Source: Curvibacter sp. AEP1-3 (GTDB lineage Bacteria > Pseudomonadota > Gammaproteobacteria > Burkholderiales > Burkholderiaceae_C). Taken from it: a stretch of 64,000 bases of DNA. Of this stretch, positions 20,391-31,134 are shown piece by piece; the stretch's first letter is position 1, and the number at the start of each line of letters is the position of its first letter. Both the position numbers and the translations under genes were made by a program. The notes beneath the pieces are model-generated. The model was given only the letters and a program-made list of their open reading frames with translations, ran no database searches and was not told where the DNA came from. The stretch lies in assembly GCF_002163715.1 (NCBI RefSeq), contig NZ_CP015698.1:2219001-2283000 (forward strand). The letters are read 5' to 3'.

Positions 20391-21904
20391 TGCAGCCCCT
20401 CCTCCACCAGCTCGGCGGCACGCAGCAGCGCGCGGGCCTTTGCTTCAGTTTCTTTCCACTCCAGTTCAGGCACGCTGTCGGCAACCACACCGGCAGCGGC
20501 TTGCACGTACAAGGTTTCGTTCTTGATGATGCCGGTACGGATGGCAATGGCCACGTCCATATCGCCGGCGTAGCTCAGGTAACCGCAAGCGCCGCCATAA
20601 ATGCCGCGCTTGATAGGCTCCAGCTGGTCAATAAGCTCCATGGCGTGCACCTTGGGCGCCCCGGTCAGCGTGCCCGCAGGAAACGTGGCTTTGAGCACAT
20701 CCATGCTGGTCATGCCGGCGTTCAAGGTGCCCTCTACGTTGCTCACGATATGCATCACGTGGCTGTACCGCTCCACGATGAAAGCGTCCGTCACCTTGAC
20801 CGAGCCGATTTCGGCAATGCGGCCAATATCGTTGCGGGCCAGGTCGATCAGCATCACGTGCTCGGCACGCTCTTTGGGGTCATTGATCAGCTCGACTTCG
20901 GCGGCCTTGTCCAGCTCGGGCGTGGCGCCGCGCGGGCGGGTGCCGGCCAATGGGCGAATGGTGACTTTGGTGCCGGGCTTGTCGCCTGCGGTGATTTGTT
21001 CTTGCCGCACCAAGATTTCAGGGGACGCGCCTACCACCTGGAAATCCCCGAAGTTGTAGAAATACATGTACGGGCTGGGGTTCAGGGTACGCAGGGCGCG
21101 ATAAAGGCTCAAGGGTGAAGCGGTGTAACGCTTTTTGATGCGCTGGCCCACCTGCACCTGCATGAAGTCGCCGCCGGCAATCAGCTCTTTGGCGCGCTCT
21201 ACGGCAGCGATGTAGTCCGCCTTGGCGAAGTCGCGCTGGGCTTCAAAGCTTTGCGAAGGCTTGATATCCGGCGCGCTTACGGCCTGAGCCAGCTTGGCAA
21301 GAAGCTCGGCCAAGCGCGCCTGGCCGGCGGCATAGGCGCCGGGCAAAGCCGGGTCCACGTACACCATTAAGTGCAGCTTGCCGGACAGGTTGTCGATCAC
21401 CGCCAACTCTTCGCACTGCAAAAGCAGAATGTCGGGGGTGCCTAACTCATCGGGCGGGCAGCTGTCCTGCAGCTTTTTCTCGATGTATCGGACAGCGTCG
21501 TACCCGAAGTAGCCCGCCAGGCCACCGCAAAAGCGCGGCATGCCGGGCTGCAAGGCCACCTTGAAACGCTGCTGGTACCGGGCAATGAAGTCCAAGGGGT
21601 TCAGTGCCGAGGTTTCCACCACCACACCATCAGTCACTACCTCGGTGTAGGCTGCCGCACCGAATCCGCTGGCACGCACCAGCGTGCGGGCAGGAAGGCC
21701 GATAAAGCTGTAGCGGCCGAAGCGCTCACCACCCACCACCGATTCCAGCAAAAAGCTGTTGGCAGCGGGTTCGGCTTCGCCGGCATTGCGGGCCAGCTTG
21801 AGGTACACAGAGAGTGGAGTTTCCAGATCCGCAAAGGCCTGGGTGCTCAGCGGGATGCGGTTGTAGCCTTGCGCTTGCAGGGCCAGAAATTCAGATTCAG
21901 TCAT
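20387..21904 (-). CDS. trpE: Anthranilate synthase component I
   Basis: 505 residues from MTESEFLALQAQGYNRIP at 21904; an upstream in-frame reading is open but not conserved. The chorismate-binding domain is complete: RPLAGTRPRG, LIDLARNDIGR, ATFPAGTLTGAPKVHAMELI and GIYGGACGYLSYAGDMD. The N-terminal feedback region (LLESV motif) is present, consistent with tryptophan inhibition. It makes anthranilate from chorismate with TrpG. First gene of the trp run; no leader peptide with tandem Trp codons was seen upstream. Confidence 0.97.
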   Translation of the reverse strand: MTESEFLALQAQGYNRIPLSTQAFADLETPLSVYLKLARNAGEAEPAANSFLLESVVGGERFGRYSFIGLPARTLVRASGFGAAAYTEVVTDGVVVETSALNPLDFIARYQQRFKVALQPGMPRFCGGLAGYFGYDAVRYIEKKLQDSCPPDELGTPDILLLQCEELAVIDNLSGKLHLMVYVDPALPGAYAAGQARLAELLAKLAQAVSAPDIKPSQSFEAQRDFAKADYIAAVERAKELIAGGDFMQVQVGQRIKKRYTASPLSLYRALRTLNPSPYMYFYNFGDFQVVGASPEILVRQEQITAGDKPGTKVTIRPLAGTRPRGATPELDKAAEVELINDPKERAEHVMLIDLARNDIGRIAEIGSVKVTDAFIVERYSHVMHIVSNVEGTLNAGMTSMDVLKATFPAGTLTGAPKVHAMELIDQLEPIKRGIYGGACGYLSYAGDMDVAIAIRTGIIKNETLYVQAAAGVVADSVPELEWKETEAKARALLRAAELVEEGLQ

Positions 21905-22294
21905 CGGGGGGCAGCGCCTCTCAAACAATCTATTCACGGGGGCTTGCAGGCAAGGCCTCAAGCCGGATAAGGATGCGCGCAATAGATCGGAGAGGAATCC
22001 GTGCCACTTGACCGCGCAAAGCTCACAATCCGTGCGCGTTGGCCGCTAGGTGCGGCCGGCAGGTATCAGAGCCCAGGCACAACAGACAAGGTACGCCAGG
22101 GCCAGGCTCCCCGGTCGCTCAAACCTGTTCTGCTGATGTGGTGGATAAACATGGACACAGTGTAGCAAACACGCCAGACGCAGAAATGGCCCGAAAACCA
22201 CGTTACCCGCAAAAACCCTGATGTGCTTTTGCCCGCGCACCTGCACAATGCGTCTCTCACAAAAAAAGAACGGTCGTTCTATTTCAGGTGCCCC
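21905..22294. promoter_or_regulatory. Divergent intergenic region trpE / chalcone-isomerase-like gene
   Basis: 390 bases without a convincing gene; short frames here lack ribosome sites and homology. Towards trpE a TGC-TACACT extended -10 lies at 22164-22159 with no good -35, a possible trp promoter. I saw no attenuator with tandem Trp codons and no clear palindromic operator. Towards the plus-strand gene no strong promoter was recognised. Confidence 0.35.
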
Positions 22295-22876
22295 ATGACA
22301 TTGAAACACTCACTCCTCGCCGGTTTGCTCACCCTTTGCACCAGCCTCACAGTCATGGCGGCGACGGATATCAATGGCGTCAAAGTCGAGGACAACATCA
22401 CGCTGGCAGGCAGCAAGTTGCAACTCAACGGTGCCGGAATCCGCTACAAGGCGATTTTCAAGGTGTATGTGGGGGAGCTGCACACCACGCAAAAAGTCAG
22501 CTCTCTCGATGAATTGATCGCTGCACCCGGCCCGAAGCGCCTGAGCATGACTTTTTTGCGCGAAATCGAGGCAGGCCCCTTCGGTAAATTGCTCACACGT
22601 GGCGTGGAAGATAACGTGCCCAAGAACGAAATGTCCAAGCTCGTACCCGGCCTGATCCGCATGGGCGACATCTTTACCGTCAACAAGGCGCTCATGCCCG
22701 GCGACGTCATCCACCTCGACTGGATTCCCGGCACCGGCATGGTGGTGACGGCCAAAGGCAAAGTTCAGGGCGAGCCCTTCAAGGAACCCGAGTTTTTCAA
22801 AGCCATCATGTCCATCTGGTTCGGCCCTTCACCTGCAGACTTCAAACTGAAGGAAGCCCTGCTGGGCCAAAAATAG
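22295..22876 (+). CDS. Periplasmic chalcone-isomerase-like protein
   Basis: 193 residues from MTLKHSLLAGLLTLC, with a clear signal peptide cut after about VMAA. The body (KLQLNGAGIRYKAIFKVYVGELH...) and the end (FFKAIMSIWFGPSPAD...LKEALLG) match the bacterial chalcone-isomerase-like family. Bacteria of this type do not make flavonoids, so the name reflects fold only; a lipid or fatty-acid-binding role is often assumed. A terminator follows. It lies in a plus-strand block between gph and trpE. Confidence 0.85.
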   Translation: MTLKHSLLAGLLTLCTSLTVMAATDINGVKVEDNITLAGSKLQLNGAGIRYKAIFKVYVGELHTTQKVSSLDELIAAPGPKRLSMTFLREIEAGPFGKLLTRGVEDNVPKNEMSKLVPGLIRMGDIFTVNKALMPGDVIHLDWIPGTGMVVTAKGKVQGEPFKEPEFFKAIMSIWFGPSPADFKLKEALLGQK

Positions 22877-22899
22877 TTCGCTGTACTCCAAGCCTCACA

Positions 22900-22932
22900 G
22901 GCCGGCATGGCGACATGCCGGCCTTTTTTTTG
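22900..22932 (+). terminator. Rho-independent terminator
   Basis: GGCCGGCATG (22900-22909) pairs perfectly with CATGCCGGCC (22914-22923) around a GCGA loop, followed by nine T residues. It ends the chalcone-isomerase-like transcript before the chemoreceptor genes. Confidence 0.95.
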
Positions 22933-23035
22933 GTCTTCTGGTGGCTTCATGCACACAAGTGATGACAAACATCGCCCTTCCCTGTAGATTGCAATGCAGC
23001 AATTGCAGGATTCCTGAATAGACCCGGGGGCATGA

Positions 23036-24595
23036 ATGAAATTGAGCTTGAAACTTCCACTCGCCTTTGCCTTTGCACTGGTGCTTTTGTTTTTAGGTGG
23101 GATGTTCGGGATCAGTACCCTGAACCATGCCGTGAGCACCTACCGGCTCGATGTACTGGACCATGTAGACGCCAACAAAAAGGCCGCGGACATTGCAGGC
23201 CAGTTTTCGGTGGCCATCCAGGAATGGAAAAACGTCCTGCTACGCGGAAAATCCCCCAAAGACCTGGACACTTACTGGAGCGCACACCAAAAAGAAATGG
23301 CCAAGGTCATTCAGGGAATCGACGCACTTTCCCAAGAGATGGATGACGAAAACAGCAAAGGCATAGCCGCCAAACTGGGTGTGTCTATGCGGGGTGCTGC
23401 CAAGGGCTATGAAGCCGCTTTTGAAGCCTACAAGGCCAGCGACTTTGACTTCGCAGCTGGCGATAAAGCAGCAAGAGGGAAAGACCGTGAAGCCGCTTCG
23501 CTGCTTCTGGAGCTTCGCAAACACCTCTCTGAAGAAGAAGCCAAGTCCTCCGAGGCGGCTAGCGCTTTGGCAGCGCGTGGCAGCACACTGGCCTATGGCG
23601 TCATGACGCTGGTCACGCTGATCGGCTTTGCAGGCAGCATCTGGATGAGCCGGCAAATTGTTCACCCGCTCAATGAAGCAGTGAGCGCCGCAGACAAGGT
23701 ATCGCGTGGTGACCTGACCACCCGGCTGGACACCAGCGGCAAAGACGAAATATCCGACTTGCTGCGCTCTTTGCAGACCATGCAACAGAGTCTCTCGCAC
23801 CTGGTCATCAAAGTCCGGGAAGGCGCAGAAAGCGTCTCCCACGCCAGCACAGAAATCGCCCAAGGCAACCACGACCTTTCCAACCGTACAGAGCAGCAGG
23901 CAACGGCTTTGCAGGAGGCCGCCGCCTCCATGGATGAGTTGGGTGCGACCGTCAGCCGCAGTGCCGATGGCGCTACGCAAGCCAACCACAAAGCCTTACA
24001 AGCGTCTGATGTCGCAGCCCGCGGTGGCGAAGTAGTGCATCAAGTGGTGGAAACCATGCGAGGTATCCATACATCTTCCAGCCGGATTGCCGAAATCATC
24101 AGTGTGATTGACGGAATCGCCTTCCAAACCAACATCCTCGCTCTGAACGCAGCGGTGGAAGCCGCACGTGCCGGCGAGCAGGGTCGGGGCTTCGCGGTCG
24201 TGGCCTCCGAAGTGCGCTCCTTGGCCGGCAGGTCGGCAGAGGCCGCTAAAGAAATCAAGAGCCTCATCGGTGCCAGCGTCGAGCAAGTGGAGTTGGGCAG
24301 TAGCCAAGTGGCCCGGGCCGGGCAGACCATGAATGAAGTGGTGGACGCCATCCGGGAAGTCACTGCCATGGTCGGTGAAATCACCACAGCCAGTGAAGAA
24401 CAGCGGATTGGCGTCAACCAAGCGGGTAGCGCCGTGACGCTGATTGACCAGGCAACCCAGCAAAACGCTGCGCTGGTCGAAGAAATGGCCGCTGCGGCGT
24501 CCGGACTGCAACAACAGGCGCACGACCTAGTCGGTCTGGTCTCAGTCTTCAAAACCGGCTCCAACACCATGCAGCCGGCAGCACTATCCGCTTAA
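23036..24595 (+). CDS. Methyl-accepting chemotaxis protein (first of tandem pair)
   Basis: 519 residues. One N-terminal membrane helix, a periplasmic helical sensor domain (about residues 30-190), a second helix (about 190-210), a HAMP domain ([22 protein letters not shown]) and the signalling domain. The hairpin tip [25 protein letters not shown] is intact. The ATG at 23036 has a GGGGG stretch upstream. Signals would pass to CheA/CheW. It ends in PAALSA and so lacks a CheR-binding tail, unlike its neighbour 23 bases downstream. The ligand is unknown. Confidence 0.95.
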   Translation: MKLSLKLPLAFAFALVLLFLGGMFGISTLNHAVSTYRLDVLDHVDANKKAADIAGQFSVAIQEWKNVLLRGKSPKDLDTYWSAHQKEMAKVIQGIDALSQEMDDENSKGIAAKLGVSMRGAAKGYEAAFEAYKASDFDFAAGDKAARGKDREAASLLLELRKHLSEEEAKSSEAASALAARGSTLAYGVMTLVTLIGFAGSIWMSRQIVHPLNEAVSAADKVSRGDLTTRLDTSGKDEISDLLRSLQTMQQSLSHLVIKVREGAESVSHASTEIAQGNHDLSNRTEQQATALQEAAASMDELGATVSRSADGATQANHKALQASDVAARGGEVVHQVVETMRGIHTSSSRIAEIISVIDGIAFQTNILALNAAVEAARAGEQGRGFAVVASEVRSLAGRSAEAAKEIKSLIGASVEQVELGSSQVARAGQTMNEVVDAIREVTAMVGEITTASEEQRIGVNQAGSAVTLIDQATQQNAALVEEMAAAASGLQQQAHDLVGLVSVFKTGSNTMQPAALSA

Positions 24596-24618
24596 GAAGT
24601 TGCCTCAGGGGGAAATAC

Positions 24619-26448
24619 ATGAAACTCAAACATCAAATCATCGCATTGGGCTTGGTCGGAATTCTTGCGTCCGGGCTGGTAGGAGGCATCGGCCTTTTGC
24701 AAACAGCCCGCCTGTCTGCCGCCATCGATGACTCTGAAGCCATGTCCAGCGCGCTCCAGAACAGCCAGGAGGCCGACATGATGCACGACGCCATACGGGG
24801 CGATGTGCTTCTTCTGGTGCAAGGCGCAACTACCCAGAATGCCAATCAAATTGCCGAGGCCAGCAAGGGACTCGAAGAGCACGCCAAGACTTTCAACGAC
24901 GCACTCGGTCAATTGGAGGAAAAGCCTCTGCCGCCGGACGTCAAAGCCATGTTGCAAGCTACCAAGCCCATGGTTCAGGAATACATTGCTGCGGCCAAGA
25001 AAGCACAAGAGCTAGCGGCCAAAGATTTAGCCGCTGCAGGTGCCACCATCGATAGCTTTCAGGTGGCCTTCAGCAAGCTTGAGGACCAGATGGCGAAACA
25101 AGCCGACGGAATTGAGAAAAGCGTGGAGGAGGCCCGGGCCGAGTCGCACGACAAGGTAACAAGTTCCAAGATTCAAGTCATGGTCGCGTGGCTGATTTCT
25201 ACTTTTTTGCTTGTCGCTGGGGCCTTTTTCCTGGCACGGGAACTTTCGCAACCTATTGCCCATGCCGCATCGATTGCGAACGCACTATCTGAAGGCAATC
25301 TACACGCCGACATCCATCCCGCCGGTAGCGATGAAACCATTCAGCTGCTCAAGTCCATGGAAGCCATGCAGCGCAGCTTCAGCAACACAGTGCGCGCCGT
25401 GAAAAGCAGCGCGGACGCGGTCGCCACCGCCAGCGCCGAAATCGCCCAAGGCAACAACGACCTCTCCGCCCGCACCGAACAACAAGCCAGCGCTCTGGAA
25501 GAAACCGCAGCGTCCATGGAAGAACTCGGCTCCACCGTCAAACAAAACGCCGATTCCGCCCGTCAAGCCAATCAACTGGCCATGAATGCCTCTACCGTGG
25601 CTGTCCAAGGCGGAGAAGTCGTCGGCCAAGTCGTGGAGACCATGAAAGGCATCAACGAATCCAGCCGCAAAATTGCAGACATCATCAGCGTCATTGACGG
25701 CATTGCCTTCCAGACCAACATCCTGGCCCTGAATGCTGCCGTAGAAGCCGCACGCGCCGGAGAACAGGGCCGGGGCTTTGCCGTCGTCGCCTCAGAAGTC
25801 CGGTCCCTCGCAGGACGGTCCGCCGAAGCCGCCAAAGAAATCAAAACCCTGATCAACGCCAGCGTAGAGCGGGTAGAGCAGGGAAGCAGCCTGGTCGACA
25901 AAGCCGGTGAAACCATGACCGAAGTGGTGAGCAGCATCCGACGGGTGACCGACATCATGGGAGAAATCAGCGCAGCCAGCTCAGAACAGAGTGCAGGAGT
26001 CTCCCAAGTCGGAGAAGCAGTCACCCAGATGGACCAGGCTACCCAGCAGAACGCTGCCTTGGTGGAAGAGATGGCAGCGGCTGCCAGCAGCCTGAAGAGT
26101 CAGGCCAATGATCTGGTGCAGGTGGTGGCGGTATTCAAACTGGGCAACGAAAGCCACGGCGGTTATTCCAGCAGCAGCCCGTCCAGCGGTGGTAGTCACG
26201 CATTGGCAAGCCCTATGCCCAAAGCAGCCGTGCGGTCCAACCCGCCCCAAAAGCTGAACTTTGCTGGGCCCGAGCGTAGGGCCGCGGCTGCGGCAAGTTC
26301 AGCCAAAACTGCGCCCAAGCCAGCCGCAAAACCGGCGGCCTCACCGGCCAAAGCCCCGCCGGTGCTGACTGCTCAGGCCGTCTCACCTCCCAAGACCAGC
26401 AGCCGCGTCACGCCTGCGGGTGGGGATGATGATTGGGAGACTTTTTAA
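24619..26448 (+). CDS. Methyl-accepting chemotaxis protein with C-terminal WETF tail (second of tandem pair)
   Basis: 609 residues: membrane helix (7-28), periplasmic four-helix sensor, second helix (about 190-212), HAMP, and a signalling domain almost identical in its tip to the first receptor. An Ala/Pro-rich linker of about 85 residues follows, ending in DDDWETF. In enteric receptors the final NWETF-type pentapeptide docks the methyltransferase CheR. This receptor can therefore probably help modify its tail-less neighbour. The stop overlaps the convergent gph end by 3-4 bases. Confidence 0.95.
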   Translation: MKLKHQIIALGLVGILASGLVGGIGLLQTARLSAAIDDSEAMSSALQNSQEADMMHDAIRGDVLLLVQGATTQNANQIAEASKGLEEHAKTFNDALGQLEEKPLPPDVKAMLQATKPMVQEYIAAAKKAQELAAKDLAAAGATIDSFQVAFSKLEDQMAKQADGIEKSVEEARAESHDKVTSSKIQVMVAWLISTFLLVAGAFFLARELSQPIAHAASIANALSEGNLHADIHPAGSDETIQLLKSMEAMQRSFSNTVRAVKSSADAVATASAEIAQGNNDLSARTEQQASALEETAASMEELGSTVKQNADSARQANQLAMNASTVAVQGGEVVGQVVETMKGINESSRKIADIISVIDGIAFQTNILALNAAVEAARAGEQGRGFAVVASEVRSLAGRSAEAAKEIKTLINASVERVEQGSSLVDKAGETMTEVVSSIRRVTDIMGEISAASSEQSAGVSQVGEAVTQMDQATQQNAALVEEMAAAASSLKSQANDLVQVVAVFKLGNESHGGYSSSSPSSGGSHALASPMPKAAVRSNPPQKLNFAGPERRAAAAASSAKTAPKPAAKPAASPAKAPPVLTAQAVSPPKTSSRVTPAGGDDDWETF

Positions 26449-27149
26449 GCCCAGCGGAAGTCCGCGAGGCGGTCGACCACAGCGTCAGCATCCACTTGGT
26501 GGACAGGCTGGCCGTGGTTGTAGCCGTAGCTCACCAGCAGCACCGGGCAACCGGCAGCGCGGGCGGCTTGGGCGTCATTGCTGGAGTCACCCACCATCAG
26601 GGTGCGCGCAGGGACTACGCCCATCTGTTCACAAGCGAATAGCAAAGGCATGGGGTCGGGCTTCTTGCGTTCTACGGCATCGCCACCAACCACCAGACTG
26701 AAATAGCCTGCAAGGCCCTTGTCGGCCAGCAGGGTTTTGGCAAAGGCAGTGGGCTTGTTCGTGACACAAACCATCTTCAAGCCCTGCTGTTTCCAGTTAT
26801 CCAAGCCTTGCATCACTCCGGGGTACACCTTGGAGTAATGGCCATTTACTGCCACATAGTGGCGCTGATAGGCTGCCCATGCCGATTCGTAAAGTGCTAC
26901 ATTTTCCATAGCAGCTTGCGCATTATCGATGTGCGCCAGCAGGCTTTTTATCAAGTGCTCAGAGCCCTTGCCGACCATTTTTTCCACCAGATCTTGATGA
27001 ACGGTGAATGTATTGAAGGGCTCCGGCAAATCGGCCAGCATGCGCTGCAATGCTTGCGCAAAATCGCCCAAGGTGTCGACCATGGTGCCGTCCAGGTCGA
27101 CGATGACGGCGTCCAGCGCAGTGCGGGACCAGCGTGCCATTTCGCTCAC
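26445..27149 (-). CDS. gph: Phosphoglycolate phosphatase
   Basis: 234 residues with HAD motifs DLDGT (Asp18/Asp20), VTNKPT and [15 protein letters not shown] chose the GTG at 27149, which overlaps the upstream stop (GTGA) and has GGAG 8 bases upstream; the ATG at 27140 is too far from it. The enzyme dephosphorylates 2-phosphoglycolate. A copy of the dispersed repeat lies in frame inside the gene, coding for residues around [15 protein letters not shown] in the cap domain, where the family is variable. In Burkholderiales gph usually sits between rpe and trpE. Confidence 0.92.
   Translation of the reverse strand: MSEMARWSRTALDAVIVDLDGTMVDTLGDFAQALQRMLADLPEPFNTFTVHQDLVEKMVGKGSEHLIKSLLAHIDNAQAAMENVALYESAWAAYQRHYVAVNGHYSKVYPGVMQGLDNWKQQGLKMVCVTNKPTAFAKTLLADKGLAGYFSLVVGGDAVERKKPDPMPLLFACEQMGVVPARTLMVGDSSNDAQAARAAGCPVLLVSYGYNHGQPVHQVDADAVVDRLADFRWA
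26896..26955 (+). repeat. Dispersed ~58-bp repeat, copy inside gph
   Basis: GCTAC, eight variable bases, TAGCAGCTTGCGCA, a 10-base spacer, then GCGCCAGCAGGC and TTTTTATC. It fits the pattern of the copies at 33828, 50607, 61127 and 42653 in order and exact spacing. It keeps the gph frame open. Confidence 0.75.
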
Positions 27150-29955
27150 GTAATTTTCTCCAGGGGTTGTCGGGCTTGTATCCAAGCCACCAGCGCTTCG
27201 ACTTCCATGGGGCGCCCGAACCAGTAACCCTGGCCCTTTTGGCAACCCATCGCAGCCATCTCGGTAGCCTGTTCCGCGGTCTCAATACCTTCTGCCACCG
27301 TACCCAACTTCAGCGTCGCGGCCACCCGCAGGGTGGCTTCAATCAATACACGGTGGTACTCGCTCTTGTCGAGCAGATTCACAAATGAGCGGTCGATTTT
27401 GATCGAACTCACTGGCAACTCATGCAGGCACGCGAGCGACGAGTAGCCGGTTCCAAAGTCATCCAGTGACAGTGCTACTCCCATGGCTCGCAGTTCCTGC
27501 AAGGTGGTCTGCACCAGCGCATCCTGGGCGGCCAAGCTCTCGGTCACTTCCAATACCAGCTGCCGGGGCTCCATATCTGCGCTGCGAAGAGCGTCACGCA
27601 CCATGTCTACCAAACCGGGCTCCCGCAACTGTGCGCGGGACAGGTTCACAGACATGCTGGGCGGCGCGGTAGAACCCAGGTCCCGCTGCAGTTGCGCAAA
27701 CGTCTGGCAGGCTGTCTCCAACACAAACTGCCCGAGTGCGGCAATCACACCGCACGCCTCCGCCAAGGGAATGAAGTCCACCGGCGAAACCGCGCCACGC
27801 ACCGGGTGCTGCCAGCGCACCAAGGCCTCCACACCTGCCAACTGGTGCCCCGGCAGGTGGAGCAGTGGCTGATACACCACCCGCATTTCCCGGTTGTCCA
27901 AAGCCTGGCGCAAGTCGTTCTCCAGAGAAACAGAGTCACTCACCTGCGAGCGCATCAGCGGATCGAACAACACATAGCGCGCACGGCCCGTTCGCTTGGC
28001 TTCGTACATCGCAATATCAGCGTCGCGCAGCACGCTATCCGCATCGTCTTCGGTATGGGTGCTGGTCACGATGCCGATACTCACGGTGGATGTCACCCGG
28101 TGTCCATCCAGCACATACGGAGCCGCCAGCACATCGAGGAGGCGGCCTGCAACGTGGATGGCGTCCAGGTCACCGCGGATATCGTCAAGCAGGACCACAA
28201 ACTCATCGCCCCCGATACGGGCTGCCACTTTGTCAAAGTCTCCGCTATGGGCAAAGCTGTCCCCGGGCCGCAGGCTGTCCTCGAGCCGGCGGGCAATCTG
28301 GCGCAACAAAGCATCCCCTACGGTGTGGCCCAATGTGTCGTTGACTTGCTTGAAGCGGTCAAAGTCCATGAACAACACCGCAAAGTGGTAACCGGGCTCT
28401 ACCCGGCGTCGCGCCAATGCAGCGCGGATCAACTCCACCATGACCGTGCGGTTGGGTAGCGCAGTGAGGTCATCGGTACGCGCTGCGGTGCGCAGCTGTT
28501 GCTCCAGCGCTTTCTGGGCGTTCACGTCCATCGCCACTCCGGCCAAGCGCAAAACGCGCCCCTGCACAGACCGGTCTGCGGCGCGACCTGCAAAAAGGAT
28601 CCACACCCAACGCCCGGAATGGTGACGTAAACGCACCGAGAGGCGGTGTTCATTGGACTCATCCCGCAGATGCTGGCGCAAGGAGTCTTCCCAGGTCTGC
28701 ACGTCGTCAGGGTGGATCAGGTTCAGCCAGGTCGCTGAACGAGGCGTCAATGCGCCATCCGGGTAACCCAGAATCTGCTGCATGCGCGCGTTCCACCCCA
28801 CACTGTCTTCCACCAGGTCCCAATGCCAGATACCGAGCCCGGCGCCGGAAACTGCGAGGGACAGAATCTCCTGTTGGGTGCGTACGGCCGTGAGGTCGGT
28901 CGCCACCAGAACCCAGCCGGACATGGTGCCGTCCTCATCCCGTATGGGCTGCATGTCGACCAGCACCCATCCAGCTCGGCATTTTTGGCGATCACACGCA
29001 CTTCGCGTTTGATGCCCTGTCCTCGCGCCAGTGCCTCGGTGAACTCCGTGAAATGGGTCGGATCTGCGCTGCGCGCCTTGAGCAAGGTACCGATGCGACG
29101 TCCCCGGCACTGGTCAGGTGTGTAGCTGGTGAGATCGCTGAAGGCTTCATTGATCCACACCACGCGGTGCATGCCGTCAGTGATGGCAATGGCATTGGAG
29201 CTCAGTTCTGCCACCTTGGCCATGCGTTTGAGTCGGTCGGCCTGACGGGACAGCGCCTCGTACTGGCGACGCACGGCCCGGGCCGTCGGCTCCACCAAGG
29301 CAAATGACAGCACCAAGCCCAGCACCGCGATACCGCCCACAACGCTCCAGATGGTGGTGACCACGCGCCGGCTTCGGTGGGCAACATCAGTCTGTACCGC
29401 TTGATTGAGGGCATAAACCGCTGACTCCACCCGCTGCGTGGCAAGCCGCGCAGCTTCCAGACGGGATTTGGCACCCGCCGCCGGAGCCTTGGTGTCCGTT
29501 TTCCATTCGTCCAGAAGGGGCCACAAGGCATCCGTACTCTGCTTCCAGTCTGCGAGCGCAGTTGCCACGGCGGCCGAAGCTGACGGTGTATGGCGGGCTT
29601 GCTTGCGCAGCAACCCATCCAGGGCAGCAGCCTCCTTGCGCAAACGCTGCATGGAGGCCAACAAGGCGTCCTTGCCCGCACGCCCGTTCTGCACTGCCTC
29701 AACTGACAAGTCGAGGCGCTGCGCCGTTACGCGCTGTTCCGCTACGGACTGCAGAATTTCAATATCGAGCTGTCGCTCGTCCTGCCACTGCTGCGACAAA
29801 ACCCCACGCAATGCGCCCAACACCACCAGCAACAGTAAAACGCCATACATCGCCACCCGCACGCGGATATGGGAATTCCGGCCTTCGAGCCACGACCGGC
29901 CGAAGTTATCCCTGACCAGGACGGTTTTGGCCAATGCGTTGTCCAAATCGCTCAC
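27146..29955 (-). pseudogene. Membrane sensor with PAS, GGDEF and EAL domains, broken by a frameshift
   Basis: Two overlapping frames together make one protein of about 935 residues. The first (from a GTG at 29955) codes for a membrane helix (about 34-52), a helical periplasmic domain, a second helix (about 205-225) and a PAS domain. Near 28975-28990 the homology jumps to the second frame, which continues with WVLVDMQPIRDEDG, another PAS, GGDEF (IGGDEFVVLL) and EAL. EAL residues are complete: GVEALVRWQHP, LVLEVTES, DDFGTGYSSL, KIDRSFV, VAEGIET. One extra A in the AAAAA tract at 28982-28986 would restore the frame, so a sequencing error or recent mutation are both possible. It lies between rpe and gph. 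Confidence 0.85.
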
Positions 29956-29978
29956 CGAGTCAGGAAGGGGCTGCCCAC

Positions 29979-30656
29979 TCAGGCAGCCAGCGCAACGCGC
30001 ATGGCGTCAACCACCGACTTGTAGTCCGGTTTGCCGAAGATGGCGCTGCCCGCCACAAAGGTGTCTGCGCCCGCATCGGCCACGCGGCGGATATTGTCGG
30101 TTTTGATGCCGCCGTCCACTTCAAGGCGGATGTCTTTGCCGCTGGCATCAATGCGCTTGCGGGCTACCTCTATCTTGCGCAGGGCCGAGTCAATAAAGCT
30201 CTGGCCGCCGAAACCGGGGTTGACACTCATGATGAGGATAAGGTCAATATCGTCGATCACCCAGTCCAGCACATCCAGGGGCTCGGCGGGGTTGAACACC
30301 AGACCGGCCCTCACGCCCTTGGACTTGATGGCCTGCACGCTGCGGTGCACGTGGCCGGAGGCATCGGGGTGAAAGCTGATGTAGTCCGCACCTGCTTCGG
30401 CAAAGCTGGCCGCCAGCGCGTCTACCGGAGAGATCATCAAGTGGACATCAATCGGCACAGCGACCCCTTCGGCGGTCTTGGCATGGGGCTTCAAGGCGCT
30501 GCAGATCATGGGACCGAAAGTCAGGTTGGGCACATAGTGGTTGTCCATCACATCAAAGTGAATCCAATCCGCGCCGGCGGCGATCACATTTTTGACTTCC
30601 TCACCCAGGCGGGCAAAGTCGGCAGAGAGGATGGAAGGGGCAATACGGTAGGTCAT
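29979..30656 (-). CDS. rpe: Ribulose-phosphate 3-epimerase
   Basis: 225 residues from [18 protein letters not shown], the standard start; the longer frame upstream is not conserved. TIM-barrel metal and catalytic residues are in [24 protein letters not shown] and EVDGGI. It interconverts ribulose-5-phosphate and xylulose-5-phosphate. It is divergent from apaG with a 77-base gap, and 23 bases from the frameshifted sensor downstream. Confidence 0.97.
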   Translation of the reverse strand: MTYRIAPSILSADFARLGEEVKNVIAAGADWIHFDVMDNHYVPNLTFGPMICSALKPHAKTAEGVAVPIDVHLMISPVDALAASFAEAGADYISFHPDASGHVHRSVQAIKSKGVRAGLVFNPAEPLDVLDWVIDDIDLILIMSVNPGFGGQSFIDSALRKIEVARKRIDASGKDIRLEVDGGIKTDNIRRVADAGADTFVAGSAIFGKPDYKSVVDAMRVALAA

Positions 30657-30733
30657 GACAACGACGTCCAGGGAGGGGTTTCGGGTTTGTGGGGGTATTT
30701 CGAATCGCACATTTTCGCAGGTAGCATTGCCGG

Positions 30734-31126
30734 ATGGCCAAATACGCATTCCTGGTGGAAGTCAAACCCCAATATCTGGCGGATCAATCCGCGCCGCATG
30801 AGGACCTGTATGTCTTCGCGTACACCATCACCATCACCAATATCGGCGAAGTGACGGCGCAATTGATCTCCCGCACCTGGAATGTGAATGACGCCACCGG
30901 CCACACCGAACGCGTCAAAGGCCTGGGCGTGGTGGGCCAGCAACCTCTGCTCAAGCCCGGCCAGTCTTTCGAATACACCAGCGGAACCCGCTTGCGCACC
31001 CCCACCGGCACCATGCACGGCAGCTTTTTCTGCGTGGCCGAAGACGGCGAGAAATTCGATACCGACATTCCCATGTTCGTGCTGGATGCTCTGAGTGATG
31101 CGGGTGGTCCCCGCACCCTGCATTGA
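30734..31126 (+). CDS. apaG: ApaG protein
   Basis: 130 residues, a single fibronectin-like beta-sandwich. Typical segments are [45 protein letters not shown] and [12 protein letters not shown]. ApaG is known from the Co2+ resistance/diadenosine tetraphosphate locus of enteric bacteria; its biochemical role is unclear. Its stop overlaps a possible TTG start of the next gene. Confidence 0.96.
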   Translation: MAKYAFLVEVKPQYLADQSAPHEDLYVFAYTITITNIGEVTAQLISRTWNVNDATGHTERVKGLGVVGQQPLLKPGQSFEYTSGTRLRTPTGTMHGSFFCVAEDGEKFDTDIPMFVLDALSDAGGPRTLH

Positions 31127-31134
31127 AGCCCCGC

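Noticed and set aside
22046..22309. An 87-codon minus-strand frame upstream of trpE that could be a leader peptide
   Set aside because: No ribosome site, no tandem Trp codons and it overlaps the start of the chalcone-isomerase-like gene; composition is not gene-like.
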